The notes: generated by a model from the letters alone, not told the origin. Shown: positions 49,322 to 61,657, counted from the stretch's first letter. The stretch is 64,000 bases of DNA from Symbiodinium natans (GCA_905221605.1 CAJNDS010002634.1:1883077-1947076); one strand, 5' to 3'. Translations and numbers: made by a program.

Positions 49322-49956
49322 GTAAGGGCTCCCCTGAGTTCTGAGTTTAGGGTTTAGGGTTTACGGTTTAGGGTTTAGGGTTTCGGGTCTACTGTTCGAT
49401 TGCGTTTCGGGAACATCTTTAGCTTTTAGTTGTGATGCAACCCTAAACCCTTTATAAACCCCAAGCCCTATGTTTAGTCCCTAAGCCCCCGTCAGCATCA
49501 ACAAGGGCTGCCAAGAACAGTGGATCTTACTTAGCCAACCGCTCAAAGTTGAACGTTTTTTGGGATGCTGGAATGATAATTTTGAAACCTAGGACTTACT
49601 AGGGCGTGAAATCGCCCTGCTGCGTTTTTTTTGCAATGTTTGCTGTCCATTATGGAAACCGATATGGCGGCGATGCAAAATCAAATTCACAATCTATTGT
49701 CATCAGATGCTGTTTATTCCACATAGTGAGTTCTGGTATCAGCCGGTATTTAACTTAAACGTATCAGAGCAAATGGCCGCTAACCAGACATACTCTCAGG
49801 TATAATCTTCGCCCAAGCTAGCAATGTAAATGCTTTTTGCTGGTTGGTGAAAATTTGATGTCAGTTCTTGATTGCCTAAATGAATGACATTGTTAAACTG
49901 CCGTTCAACTAGTTCAGACTAAGCCTATGGATGCTGATGCAAGTTAGCTTTTCACC

Positions 49957-50160
49957 TTGAGCGCCGAAGTTGACTTGGGGGCATCGGTTGTCCCAGTTGC
50001 TGTCCTTCAGGATTTGTTCAATGCTACCGGCCATCCAAAGATATACATTGACATGAGTTTGGCAATGTTTTTGACTTCCAATTATGGCAAACAAACAGCA
50101 AAAGCATTCATTTGTTTATTGCTTTCTTTGCACGTTGGTTTTGCATTGCCTACAAACTAA
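49957..50160 (+). CDS. uncertain 67-residue frame, copy 1
   Basis: Frame MSAEVDLGASVVPVAVLQDL, FNATGHPKIYIDMSLAMFL, ending HVGFALPTN. Conserved at 54701-54904 and 59070-59273 with only three amino acid changes in total. It lies in a more AT-rich part of the block (about 49.5-50.75 kb). Not recognised; could be a small gene or a retained intron segment. Confidence 0.35.
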   Translation: MSAEVDLGASVVPVAVLQDLFNATGHPKIYIDMSLAMFLTSNYGKQTAKAFICLLLSLHVGFALPTN

Positions 50161-50186
50161 AGACGCAATATATGCAAACTAGATCA

Positions 50187-50546
50187 CTAGAACGAATAGA
50201 ACGCTGATCCAATCGTTTTACGTTTGTTCAATACTAAGTAACAGAGATACTTCAACACAATCAAAAAAAGTATTTGAAGACGAATTAACGCACAAGCACA
50301 GGATTTCATTTCATCCGAATGCCACAATTTGCAAGAAACAGCTAGAAAGCAATTTTCTTGGAAATGCAGAACGGGCCGAGTAAAGACCACCGTCGTTGTC
50401 GTCGTCGTAGTAGTAGAAGTAGTGGTTGGATAACCTACGATCCAAAAACAATAACAAACAAAGACCAAAAGAAACACTACCGCAAGTAACAAAACAACAG
50501 TACCAAGCAACAGCGCAGAGAAGGGATCAGGAACTGCTGGGAACAA
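50187..50546 (-). other. uncertain minus frame with membrane segment, copy 1
   Basis: A hydrophobic stretch (LLLGTVVLLLAVVFLLVF) is followed by a Thr run from a GTC/GTA microsatellite. Shortened in copy 2 (55005-55292) and deleted through the Thr run in copy 3, so selection on it is doubtful. Confidence 0.2.
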
Positions 50547-50857
50547 GTTCGATCACGCCCAGCCTCCAAAAGTTTCCGAGACATGGTGCTTGTTGTTGTT
50601 CTGGTGTTGTTTTCTTGTGTTGCTGATTGTTGTGTAAACTTTTGGCCCAGTGGAGTGCGCAAGCAGCACGCAATGTTGGTCGTACTGTATTGTTTTTTGA
50701 GTTATTGTTGTTGCTCTTGGCTGTCTTTTGCTGGACGGGAACCCTTTATCACCCCCTGAACCCGAACTTTAAAAACCACGAACCCCTTGCCGATATGCCC
50801 TAAAACCTAAACCCTAAACCCTAAACCCTAAACCCTACTTAAACCCTGAACACCCAG

Positions 50858-50957
50858 CCAGGACGAAGGTCCTCGGCGCCCATGATCCTTCCACCACGGA
50901 TCCGAGCCTCGATCATGTTCGAGAACTCCAAGAATAGCAAGAGATGGGTTGAGGCTG
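50858..50957 (+). CDS. candidate exon, copy 1
   Basis: CACCCAG, then RRSSAPMILPPRIRASIMF then ENSKNSKRWVEA, running into TTTAGGG units. Conserved at about 55615-55713 and 59919-60015. Confidence 0.45.
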
Positions 50958-51284
50958 TATTTAGGGGTTTAGGGTTTGGGGTTTGGGTTTGGGGTTTAGG
51001 GTTTAGGGTTTAGGGTTTAGGGTTGCCGTTAAGGCCCTAAACCCCTTTGGAGCTTAGGGTTTATCTAAGGTCGGAACCATGTGCACTTAGTATGGTCCCA
51101 TACCCTTGTGTAAAGGGATCCGAAGTATGGGCCCTTATTATGTATCTTTCGGAAGCACATGTAGCCTTGACTCCGCACCGTGGCTTGAAATGGCTACTCA
51201 GCGGGCCCCCTCCGCTGATCTACATAGCGGGTACCCCGCATCCTGAAATCAACTTGACCCTCCGGAGCCCTTCGCTTCACTAAG

Positions 51285-51348
51285 GGCAAAGCTGCAAGAC
51301 TGCAAGTCTTGGTACAAGACAGAGTGCAAGGACAGCCAGACCTCCCTG
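51285..51348 (+). CDS. Cys exon before the next block, copy 1
   Basis: CACTAAG, then AKLQDCKSWYKTECKDSQTSL, then a GC donor. In phase with DCYAER at 51499. Copies at 56001-56065 and 60360-60423. Confidence 0.5.
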
Positions 51349-51560
51349 GCGTGTTAAGGTGTACACAGTGGCCACGGTGGTTGAGGGCTTCGGTTCTGGG
51401 ATGGTTGCTTTCCTAAGAGGGCTGTGTGTGTGCTGCAGCCACTGCTCAAGAGAAGGCTTTAGGATGTGAGGGCTCTTGGGATTCATGCGGCTTAACAGGA
51501 TTGCTACGCAGAGCGGACGCTGGTTGCAGACGAGGGCTCGGGCACCGAGGCTGCATTGCA

Positions 51561-51676
51561 GTTTAGGGTTTAGGGTTTAGGGGTTAGGGTTTAGGGTTTA
51601 GGGTTTAGGGCTTAGGGCTTAGGGCTTAGGGCTTCGGGCTTAGGGCTTAGGGCTTAGGGTTTAGGGTTTAGGGGTA
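51561..51676 (+). repeat. TTTAGGG/TTAGGGC array, copy 2
   Basis: TTTAGGG units enclose a block of about seven TTAGGGC units not seen in copies 1 or 3. Confidence 0.95.
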
Positions 51677-52207
51677 AACCGAATGAACCCTACTACTCAG
51701 GGCTTATGGCACATATACCTTTATCGGAAATGTAGTAGGCTAGGGTATATTAGAACCCAATTTTAGGGTTCATCTGGTCCCCAAGCTTTAAAAAGGGTTC
51801 TTTTTGAGGAGGGTGGGTACCTCGGAAACCTTAAGGAAGCTTAAGGGAGCCTTAGGGAATAGTTGGGAGTTCTAGGGAGCCTTGAGTTACATACCCCTCT
51901 TGAACCCCTCCCCCCCCCTTAAGGACCCTTTTAGTTTGGCGAACGGCCTTGCATCAGAGCTCGGGAGACCACCGGGCTCCGCCCCCTCGTAGCCCTAAAC
52001 CCTAATAAACCCTAAACTTTGAGGAGTGAGGGTTTTAGAGTTCGGGCTTAGGGCTTGTAAGAGTTTTTGGTAAAGTTAAGCCCTATAAAGGCCTAAACTG
52101 AAAAACGCCTTGCCCAGAAATCCGAAACCCTAAGCTCTGAAACCTGGGCAGGATTGTGGGCTTATAAGCGCTTGTCAGTCGGCCTTAAGATGACCTTCTC
52201 CACACAG

Positions 52208-52325
52208 CACTTATGTTCTGGGGTTGTGGGTGTGAGGTTGAGCGCGGGCGCTGCGGCGCCCCTATCCGTGACAGTTTCACCATGATCTTTGAGGGTGGTG
52301 TTGCTGACAAGGGAATGGCACTGGC
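52208..52325 (+). CDS. Cys-rich exon, copy 2
   Basis: Same frame as 47451-47568 (GCGCEVERGRCGAP) with synonymous or mild changes. Donor GTGAGC kept. Confidence 0.55.
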
Positions 52326-52987
52326 GTGAGCTCATGCCCGTAGCCTTCCCTTCTACACAGGCACAACTCTTGGCACTTGGCACCCTTAACGTCAGAGTTT
52401 GGAGACCCTAAACCCTAAACCCTATAAAACCCTAAAACCCTAAAACCCTAAAACCCTAAACCCTAAACCCTAAGCCCTACCCAGATTTGTCGCAGAGAGT
52501 GCGGATCTGACTTCGACTTAAGGAGTGGGCCAGCTCCCCGACAAGCACGGCAGCATTTCTGAATGCCAGGCCGGCACTTAGAGTTTCGGGTTTAGGGTTT
52601 AACCCTAAACCCTAAACCCTAAACCCTAAACCCTAAACCCTAAACCCAGAAGTGCAATACCTTAAATGTTTGCATCATGGGATCTCAAGGGAGGACCCCC
52701 CAATACCCGAAAGGAACCCCTCCCCCTGCCCTTCCCAAATGAATGACCCGGATCTCTCTTCATGGTCCCTCGGTGGCCTCTCTTTCTTCTTGGTCTAGGG
52801 TTTAGGGTTTCGGGTTTAGGGTTTAGGTTTTAGGGTTTAGGGTTTAGGGGTTTCGTGGCCCTCCTTCGGTACCTACGATGTAACTGTTTTTGGGGTTTAG
52901 GGTTTAGGGTTTAGGGCTTCGGGTTTAGGGTTTCGGGTGCTTCGCGACAAGGCCTCTTGTGGTTCGCGTCTTACGTAAGCCTCGCAG

Positions 52988-53066
52988 GCGGAATGCTCCA
53001 AAATTGGCGAGTGCAAGAGCTTTGCCTACTGCGCCAGCAGTGGCATCTGCCATTACAGGAGCCACG
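52988..53066 (+). CDS. Cys-rich exon, copy 2
   Basis: Same protein as 48265-48343 (AECSKIGECKSF), with one silent difference. Confidence 0.55.
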
Positions 53067-56000
53067 TCTGATCTTCTGGAACTGACCCTCTATACTTAGT
53101 AGTAGAGTAGGTAACCTTTCACCTCTTTTGTATTCTAATCCCAATAAAATCCCAAAGGTTAACCTGCAAGTCCCCAGGTTACTGGAGAACTAAGTGTAAC
53201 CCCCAAACCTTAAATCCCATGTACGGTCCCGTGTCGCACCCACCCCTGAACCCAACTCACCCAAACCCTCGACCCGAAAACCTTAAGCCCTAAAGCCTGT
53301 ATCCCTTCAAAGCCCTAAGCAAAATCCACAAAAGCTTGGAAACCCTAAGCCCCAAACCCCTAACCCCTAACCCCTAAACCCTAAACCCTAAACCTTAAAC
53401 CCTAAACCCCTAGAACCCAAAAGTCCAGAATCCTACATCGCACCCCCCGGCCACAGGGGGCGACCACCTAGGGAGATAGGGGAGCCGGACCATGGGGGGT
53501 TTAGGGTTTAGGGTTTTGGGCTTCGGATCGACTGCTCCAAGGCCCCGAGCCACCCATTTTGGGTCAATCAAGAGCCTCCAAAGCCATGCCACCTCAGGGG
53601 TGCCTGAATTTTTGCATGCTGTCTCAAATGTGCGCATCCGCCTCCTACGCGCGCCAGGTCGAAGTACGCCCCGTGAGGCAGCACGCAATTATTCATGCAG
53701 CATGCAACTCGAGGCAGCGTGGCTAGGAAGGCCGTAGAGTTAAGGCAAGCGTTCCTGTAACGAGATTCTCTCTTTTTCAAGGGTTTTAGGGTATACCAGG
53801 AACACCCCCCCCCCCTATTTCGAGATATCCACATGGGGTCTACGGTACAAGACCCCAAATGACATTGCAGGCAATTGATGACCCAGGTAAGCCAAGGTTT
53901 TCGGCTTAAGGGTTTAGGGTTTAGGGTTTAGGGTTTAGGGTTTAGGGTTACTTGCTTGTTCTTCTTCGGGAATCATGGAAAGGGGTGTTTTGATCCCCCT
54001 ATTCAACGGGGGCCCAACATAAGACCTACGCCCATCTCGCGACGAGGAACCGGAAAGTTCAGAGAGGTAAGGGCTCCCCTGGGTTCTGAGTTTAGGGTTT
54101 AGGGTTTAGGGTTTAGGGTTTAGGGTTTCGGGTCTACTGTTCGATTGCGTTTCGGGAACATCTTTAGCTTTTAGTTGTGATGCAACCCTAAACCCTTTAT
54201 AAACCCCAAGCCCTATGTTTAGTCCCTAAGCCCCCGTCAGCATTAACAAGGGCTGCCAAGAACAGCGGATCTTACTTAGCCAACCGCTCAAAGTTGAACG
54301 TTTTTTGGGATGCTGGATTGATAATTTTGAAACCTAGGACTTACTAGGGCGTGAAATCGCCCCGCTGCGTTTTTTTGCAATGTTTGCTGTCCATTATGGA
54401 AACCGATATGGCTTCGATGCAAAATCAAATTCACAATCTATTGTCATCAGATGCTGGTTATTCCACATAGTGAGTTCTGGTATCAGCCGGTATTTAACTT
54501 AAACATATCAGAGCAAATGGCCGCTAACCAGACATACTCTCAGGTATAATCTTCGCCCAAGCTAGCAATGTAAATGCTTTTTGCTGGTTGGTGAAAATTT
54601 GATGGCAGTTCTTGATTGCCTAAATGAATGACATTGTTAAACTGCCGTTCAATTAGTTCAGACTAAGACTATGGATGCTGATGCAAGTTAGCTTTTCACC
54701 TTGAGCGCCGAAGTTGACTTGGGGGCATCGGTTGTCCCAGTTGCTGTCCTTCAGGATTTGTTCAATGCTACCGGCCATCCAAAGATATACATTGACATGA
54801 GTTTGGCAATGTTTTTGACTTCCAATTATGGCAAACAAACAGCAAAAGCATTCATTAGTTTATTGCTTTCTTTGCACGTTGGTTTTGCATTGCCTACAAA
54901 CTAAAGACGCAATATATGCAAACTAGATCACTAGAACGAATAGAACGCTGATCCAATCGTTTTACGTTTGTTCAATTCTAAGTAACAGAGATACTTCAAC
55001 ACAATCAAAAAAGTATTTGAAGACGAATTAACGCACAAGCACAGGATTTCATTTCATCCGAATGCCACAATTTGCAAGAAACAGCTAGAAAGCAATTTTC
55101 TTGGAAATGCAGAACGGGCCGAGTAAAGACCACCGTCGTTGTCGTCGTCGTAGTAGTAGAAGTAGTAGTTGGATAACCCACGATCCAAAAACAACAATAC
55201 CAAACAAAGACCAAAAGAAACACTACCGCAAGTAACAAAACAACAGTACCAAGCAACAGCGCAGAGAAGGGATCAGGAACTGCTGGGAACAAGTTCGATC
55301 ACGCCCAGCCTCCAAGAGTTTCCGAGAAATGGTGCTTGTTGTTGTTCTGGTGTTGTTTTCTTGTGTTGCTGATTGTTGTGTAAACTTTGGCCCAGTGGAG
55401 TGCACAAGCAGCACGCGATGTTGGTCATACTGTATCGTTTTTGGAGTTATTGTTGTTGCTCTTGGCTGTCTTTTGCTGGACGGGAACCCTTTATCACCCC
55501 CTGAACCCGAACGTTAAAAACCACGAACCCCTTGCCGAGTTGCCCTAAACCCTAAACCCTAAACCCTAAACCCTAAACCCTAAACCCTAAACCCTACTTA
55601 AACCCTGAACACCCAGCCAGGACGAAGGTTCTCGGCGCCCATGATCCTTCCACCACGGATCCGAGCCTCGATCATGTTCGAGAACTCCAAGAATAGCAAG
55701 AGATGGGTTGAGGCTTTAGGGGTTTAGGGTTTAGGGTTTAGGGTTTGGGGTTTGGGGTTTGGGGTTTAGGGTTTAGGGTTTAGGGTTGTTGTTAAGGCCC
55801 TAAACCCCTTTGGAGCTTCGGGTTTATCTAAGGTCGGAACCACGTGCACTTAGTATGGTGCCATACCCTTGTGTAAAGGGATCCGATGTATAAGCCCTTT
55901 TTCTGTATCTTTCCGAAGCACATGTAGCCTTGACTCCGCGCTTGAAATGGCTATCCTGAAATCAATTTGATCGACCCTCCGGAGCCCTTCGCTTCACTAA

Positions 56001-56275
56001 GGGCAAAGCTGCAAGACTGCAAGTCTTGGTACAAGACAGAGTGCAAGGACAGCCACTCCTCCCTAGCGTGTTAAGGTGTACACAGTGGCCACGGTGGTTG
56101 AGGGTTTCGGTTTTGGGATGGTTGCTTACCTAAGAGGGCTGTGTGCGCTGCAGCCACTGCTCAAGAGAAGGTTTTAGGATGTGAGTGCTCTTGGGATTCA
56201 TGCGGCTTAACAGGATTGCTACGCAGAGCGGACGCTGGTTGCAGACGAGGGCTCGGGCACCGAGGCTGCATTGCA

Positions 56276-56391
56276 GTTTAGGGTTTAGGGTTTAGGGTTT
56301 AGGGTTTAGGGTTTAGGGTTTAGGGTTTAGGGTTTAGGGTTTAGGGTTTAGGGTTTAGGGTTTAGGGTTTAGGGTTTAGGGTTTAGGGGTA
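56276..56391 (+). repeat. TTTAGGG array, copy 3
   Basis: About 16 perfect units. Longer and purer than the copy 1 equivalent. Confidence 0.95.
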
Positions 56392-56923
56392 AACCGAATG
56401 AACCCTACTACTCAGGGCTTATGGCACATATACCTTTATCGGAAATGTAGGAGGCTAGGGTATATTAGAACCCAATTTTAGGGTTCATCTGGCCCCCAAG
56501 GTTTAAGATAGGGTCCTTAAGGAGGAGGGCTGGGTACCTCGGAAGCCTTAAGGAAGCTTAGGGAGCCTTAGGGAGTAGTTGGGAGTTCTAGGGAGCCTTG
56601 GGTTACATACCCCTCTTGAACCCCCCGCCCCCCGCCGCTTAAGGACCCTTTTAGTTTGGCGAACGGCCTTGCATCAGAGCTCGGGAGACCACCGGGCTCC
56701 GCCCCCTCGTAGCCCTAAACCCTAAACCCTAAACTTTGAGGAGTGAGGGTTTTAGAGTTCGGGCTTAGGGCTTGTAAGAGTTTTTGGTCAAGTTAAGCCC
56801 TAAAGGCCTAAACTTTACAAAGCCTTGGCCAGAAATCCGAAACCCTAAACTCTGAAACCTGGGCAGGATTGTGGGCTTATAAGCGCTTGTCAGTCGGCCT
56901 TAAGATGACCTTCTCCACACAGC

Positions 56924-57151
56924 AAACCCTAAACCCTAAACCCTAAACCCTAAACCCTAAACCCTAAACCCTAAACCCTAAACCTAAACCCTGAACCCTA
57001 AACTGTGCAGGTTTATGTGGAAGATCCTTATATTCTGGGGTTGTGGGTGTGAGGTTGAGCGCGGCGCTGCGGCACCCCTATCCGTGACATGTTCACCATG
57101 ATCTTTGAGAGTGGTGTTGCTGACAAGGTAATGGCACTGGCGTGAGCTCAT
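56924..57151 (+). pseudogene. Cys-rich exon broken by a CCCTAAA array, copy 3
   Basis: At the point equivalent to 47451 the sequence CCACACAGCA runs straight into a CCCTAAA array (56925-57001), then resumes as TTATATTCTGGGG. One base of the GCGCGGGCGC run is also lost, and the GGTGAG-side context is altered, so the frame of copies 1 and 2 is destroyed. Confidence 0.65.
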
Positions 57152-57831
57152 CCCGTAGCCTTCCCTTCTACAGGCACAACTTGGCACCCTTAACGTCAGA
57201 GTTTGGAGTCTTGGTGTAAACTCTGCGCCTGAAACTGTTGCCCAAAACCCTAAACCCTAAACCCTAAAACCCTAAAACCCTAAAACCCTAAAACCCTAAA
57301 ACCCTAAACCCTAAACCCTAAAGCCTTAACCCTAAACCCCTACCCAGATTTGTCGCAGAGAGTGCGGGTCTCACCTCGGCTTAAGGAGTGGGCCAGCTCC
57401 CCGACAAGCACGGCACCATTTCTGAATGCCAGGCCGGCACTTAGAGTTTCGGGTTTAGGGTTTAATCCTAAACCCTAAACCCTAAACCCTAAACCCTAAA
57501 CCCAGAAGTGCAATACCTTAAATGTTTGCATCATGGGATCTCAAGGGAGGACCCCCCCAACACCTGAAAGGAACCCCTCCCCCCGCCCTTCCCAATGAAT
57601 GACCCGGATCTCTCTTCATGGTCCCTCGGTGGCCTCTCTTTCTTCTTGGTCTAGGGTTTAGGGTTTAGGGTTTAGGGGTTTAGGGGTTTAGGGGTTTCGT
57701 GGCCCTTCTTCGGTACCTACGATGTAACTGTTTTTGGGGTTTCGGGTTTAGGGTCTAGGTCTTCGGGTTTAGGGTTTCGGGTGCTTCGCGACAAGGCCTC
57801 TTGTGGTTCGCGTCTTACGTAAGCCTCGCAG

Positions 57832-57910
57832 GCGGAATGCTCCAAAATTGGCGAGTGCAAGAGCTTTGCCTACTGCGCCAGCAGCGGCATCTGCCATTAC
57901 AGGAGCCACG
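57832..57910 (+). CDS. Cys-rich exon, copy 3
   Basis: Same protein as 48265-48343, intact, with the same acceptor. Confidence 0.5.
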
Positions 57911-60760
57911 TCTGATCTGTTGGAACTGACCCTCTTTACTTAGTAGTAGAGTAGGTAACCTTTCACCTCTTTTGTATTCTAATCCCAATAAAAATCCCAA
58001 AGGTTGACCTGCAATTCCCCCAGGTTACTGGATAACTAAGTGTAACCCCCAAACCTTAAATCCCATGTATGGTCCCGCACCCACCCCTGAACCCAACTCA
58101 CCCAAACCCTCGACCCGAAAACTTTAAGCCCTAAAGCCTGTATCCCTTCAAAGCCCTAAGCAAAATCCACAAAACCAGGAACACCCCCCCCCCCCCCCCC
58201 ATTTCGAAATATCCACATGGGGTCTACGGTATAAGACCCCAAATGACATTGCAGGCAATTGGTGACCCAGGTAAGCCAAGGTTTTTGGCTTAAGGGTTTA
58301 GGGTTTAGGGTTTAGGGTTTAGGGTTACTTGCTTGTTCTTCTTCGGGAATCATGGAAAGGGGTGTTTTGATCCCCCTATTCAACGGGGGCCCAACATAAG
58401 ACCTACGCCCATCTCGCGACGAGGAACCGGAAAGTTCAGAGAGGTAAGGGCTCCCCTGGGTTCTGAGTTTAGGGTTTAGGGTTTAGGGCTTAGGGTTTCG
58501 GGTCTACTGTTCGATTGCGTTTCGGGAACATCTTTAGCTTTTGGTTGTGATGCAACCCTAAACCCTTTATAAACCCCAAGCCCTATGTTTAGTCCCTAAG
58601 CCCCCGTCAGCATTAACAAGGGCTGCCAAGAACAGCGGATCTTACTTAGCCAACCGCTCAAAGTTGAACGTTTTTTGGGATGCTGGATTGATAATTTTGA
58701 AACCTAGGACTTACTAGGGCGCGAAATCGCCCCGCCGCGTTTTTTGCAATGTTTGCTGTCCATTATGGAAACCGATATGGCTGCGATGCAAAATCAAATT
58801 CACAATCTATTGTCATCAGATGCTGGTTATTCCACATAGTGAGTTCTGGTATCAGCCGGTATTTAACTTAAACATATCAGAGCAAATGGCCGCTAACCAG
58901 ACATACTCTCAGGTAGAACCTTCGCCCAAGCTAGCAATGTAAATGCTTTTTGCTGGTTGGTGAAAATTTGATGTCAGTTCTTGATTGCCTAAATGAATGA
59001 CATTGTTAAACTGCCGTTCAATTAGTTCAGACTAAGACTATGGATGCTGATGCAAGTTAGCTTTTCACCTTGAGCGCCGAAGTTGACTTGGGGGCATCGG
59101 TTGTCCCAGTTGCTGTCCTTCAGGATTTGTTCAATGCTACCGGCCATCCAAAGATATACTTTGACATGAGTTTGGCAATGTACTTGACTTCCAATTATGG
59201 CAAACAAACAGCAAAAGCATTCATTAGTTTACTGCTTTCTTTGCACGTTGGTTTTGCATTGCCTACAAACTAAAGACGCAATATATGCAAACTAGATCAA
59301 TAGAACGAATAGAACGATGATCCAATCGTTTTGCGTTTGTTCCATACTAAGTAACAGAGATACTTCAACACAATCAAAAAAGTATTTGAAGACGAATTAA
59401 CGCACAAGCACAGGATTTCATTTCATCCGAATGCCACAATTTGCAAGAAACAGCTAGAAAGCAATTTTCTTGGAAATACAGAACGGGGCCGAGTAAAGAC
59501 CACTGTCGTTGTCGTCGTCGAACACTACCGCAAGTAACAAAACAACAGTACCAAGCAACAGCGCAGAGAAGGGATCAGGAATTGCTGGGAACAAGTTCGA
59601 TCACGCCCAGCCTCCAAGAGTTTCCGAGACATGGTGCTTGTTGTTGTTCTGGTGTTGTTTTCTTGTGTTGCTGATTGTTGTGTAAACTTTGGCCCAGTGG
59701 AGTGCACAAGCAGCACGCAATGTTGGTCGTACTGTATTGTTTTTTGAGTTATTGTTGTTGCTGTTGGCTGTCTTTTGCTGGACGGGAACCCTTTATCACC
59801 CCCTGAACCCGAACTTTAAAAACCACGAACCCCTTGCCGAGTTGCCCTAAACCCTAAATCCTAAACCCTAAACCCTAAACCCTAAACCCTAAACCCTACT
59901 TAAACCCTGAACACCCAGCCAGGACGAAGGTTCTCGGCGCCCATGATCCTTCCACCACGGATCCGAGCCTCGATCATGTTCGAGAACTCCAAGAATAGCA
60001 AGAGATGGGTTGAGGCTTTAGGGGTTTAGGGTTTAGGGTTTAGGGTTTGGGGTTTGGGGTTTAAGGTTTAGGGTTTAGGGTTTAGGGTTAGGGTTGTTGT
60101 TAAGGCCCTACACCCCTTTGGAGCTTAGGGTTTATCTAAGGTCGGAACCATGTGCACTTAGTATGGTCCCATACCCTTGTGTGAAGGCATCCGAAGTATG
60201 GGCCCTTATTATGTATCTTTCCGAAGCACTTGTAGCCTTGACTCCGCACCGTGGCTTGAAATGGCTACTCAGCGGGCCCCCTCCGCTGATCTACATAGCG
60301 GGTACCCCGCATCCTGAAACCAATTTGATCGACCCTCCGGAGCCCTTCGCTTCACTAAGGGCAAAGCTGCAAGACTGCAAGTCTTGGTACAAGACAGAGT
60401 GCAAGGACAGCCACTCCTCCCTAGCGCGTTAAGGTGTACACAGTGGCCACGGTGGTTGAGGGTTTCGGTTCTGGGATGGTTGCTTACCTAAGAGGGCTGT
60501 GTGTGTGTGTGTGCTGCAGCCACTGCTCAAGAGAAGGCTTTAGGATGTGAGTGCTCTTGGGATTCATGCGACTTAACAGGGTCGAGGGGTTTTGTAAGGC
60601 AACACTTCCGCCCAACCTCTTATACTTAGCTTGGCAGCTGGATCCAAAAATCCTTACACCCCTAAACCCCAGTTCCCAAAAACCCTGAAAACCCCTAAAC
60701 ACCCTGAACCCTTAAGCCCTATACCCTAAATACAACAAAGCTAAAACCCTAACACCTAAA

Positions 60761-60846
60761 CCCTAAAGGCTAAACCCTAAACCCTAAACCCTAAACCCTA
60801 AACCCTAAACCCTAAACCCTAAACCCTAAACCCTAAACCCTAAACC
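60761..60846 (-). repeat. CCCTAAA array
   Basis: About twelve units. A Cys-containing open frame (LGCERQVSARSIRRCSSC) follows at about 60866-60950. Confidence 0.95.
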
Positions 60847-60948
60847 TGAGTCCTCGGCGTCGCAGGGCTAGGATGCGAACGTCAGGTCTCGGCGCGCTCT
60901 ATAAGACGGTGTTCTAGTTGTGCAGGCTTTTGTCTTGAAGAGTTCGGG

Positions 60949-61060
60949 GTTTAGGGTTACAGGGTTATAGGGTTATAGGGTTATAGGGTTATAGGGTTAT
61001 AGGGTTATAGGGTTATAGGGTTATAGGGTTATAGGGCTATAAGGTTTAGGGTTTAGGCTT
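60949..61060 (+). repeat. TTATAGGG array
   Basis: About ten perfect 8-bp TTATAGGG units flanked by TTTAGGG-like units: a variant that has been amplified locally. Confidence 0.95.
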
Positions 61061-61402
61061 TAGGGTTTCGGGTTCAAGGCTCGGTGGCCAGCGAAGAGGG
61101 CCTATAGAGGTGTAGCTTTTCAGAGGGTTTGAAAGTACATCCCTAAACGCAAGCCTGGTTTAGGGTTTAGGGTTCAGGGCTACTAAGCCCTGGAGCAGTG
61201 TTGAGGCCTTCATGGGCTGTCACGTTACCAGGTTTCATTGGCAGCTGCTGTCATTGTCGTGCTCTCGTCCATGCATTCAAGCCTCTGCTGCCCCTAAACC
61301 CGAGCCTAAGCCCTAAACCCCAAACCCCAAACCCTAAGCCCTACAAAGAAACACAGTCAGCTGAAGTCATCTCTTGGAGCATTTGTTGCGAATCTACTGC
61401 AG

Positions 61403-61460
61403 GACGAGGCGAAAGCCATGGTTGACACCTTCTTCGTGGTGGTGAATGGCACCTGGGCCA
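61403..61460 (+). CDS. exon, unknown protein
   Basis: CTACTGCAG, then DEAKAMVDTFFVVVNGTWA, then A|GTTAGGG, the start of a TTTAGGG array. Confidence 0.55.
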
Positions 61461-61590
61461 GTTAGGGTTTAGGGTTTAGGGTTTAGGGTTTAGGGTTTAG
61501 GGTTTAGGGTTTAGGGTTTAGGGTTTAGGGTTTAGGGTTTAGGGTTTAGGGTTTAGGGTTTAGGGTTTAGGGTTTAGGGTTTAGGGTTTC
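61461..61590 (+). repeat. TTTAGGG array
   Basis: About 18 units. The exon before it uses its GT. Confidence 0.95.
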
Positions 61591-61657
61591 TGCTCTGGTT
61601 TTGGCCTTTCACAGGTGTTCATAGACTCATGGTCGCAATTCTCTCCTTGAAGTCGAG

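Larger units (their letters stand above)
46777..51498 (+). repeat. 4.7-kb tandem block, copy 1
   Basis: First of three direct copies with about 4.72-kb spacing. It carries at least eight candidate exons, three kinds of inverted-repeat element and several telomere-type arrays. Most single-copy stretches are over 95% identical between copies by eye. Confidence 0.9.
51499..56213 (+). repeat. 4.7-kb tandem block, copy 2
   Basis: Second copy, starting with the DCYAER exon (51499-51560). Intact exons as in copy 1, except the short exon at 52361, which is truncated by a CCCTAAA array. Confidence 0.9.
56214..60580 (+). repeat. 4.7-kb tandem block, copy 3 (shortened)
   Basis: Third copy. Relative to copy 2 it lacks about 450 bp matching roughly 53335-53790, plus the Thr-codon microsatellite region. 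It carries an array insertion in the Cys-rich exon. Homology ends at 60580, after ACTTAACAGG. Confidence 0.9.
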
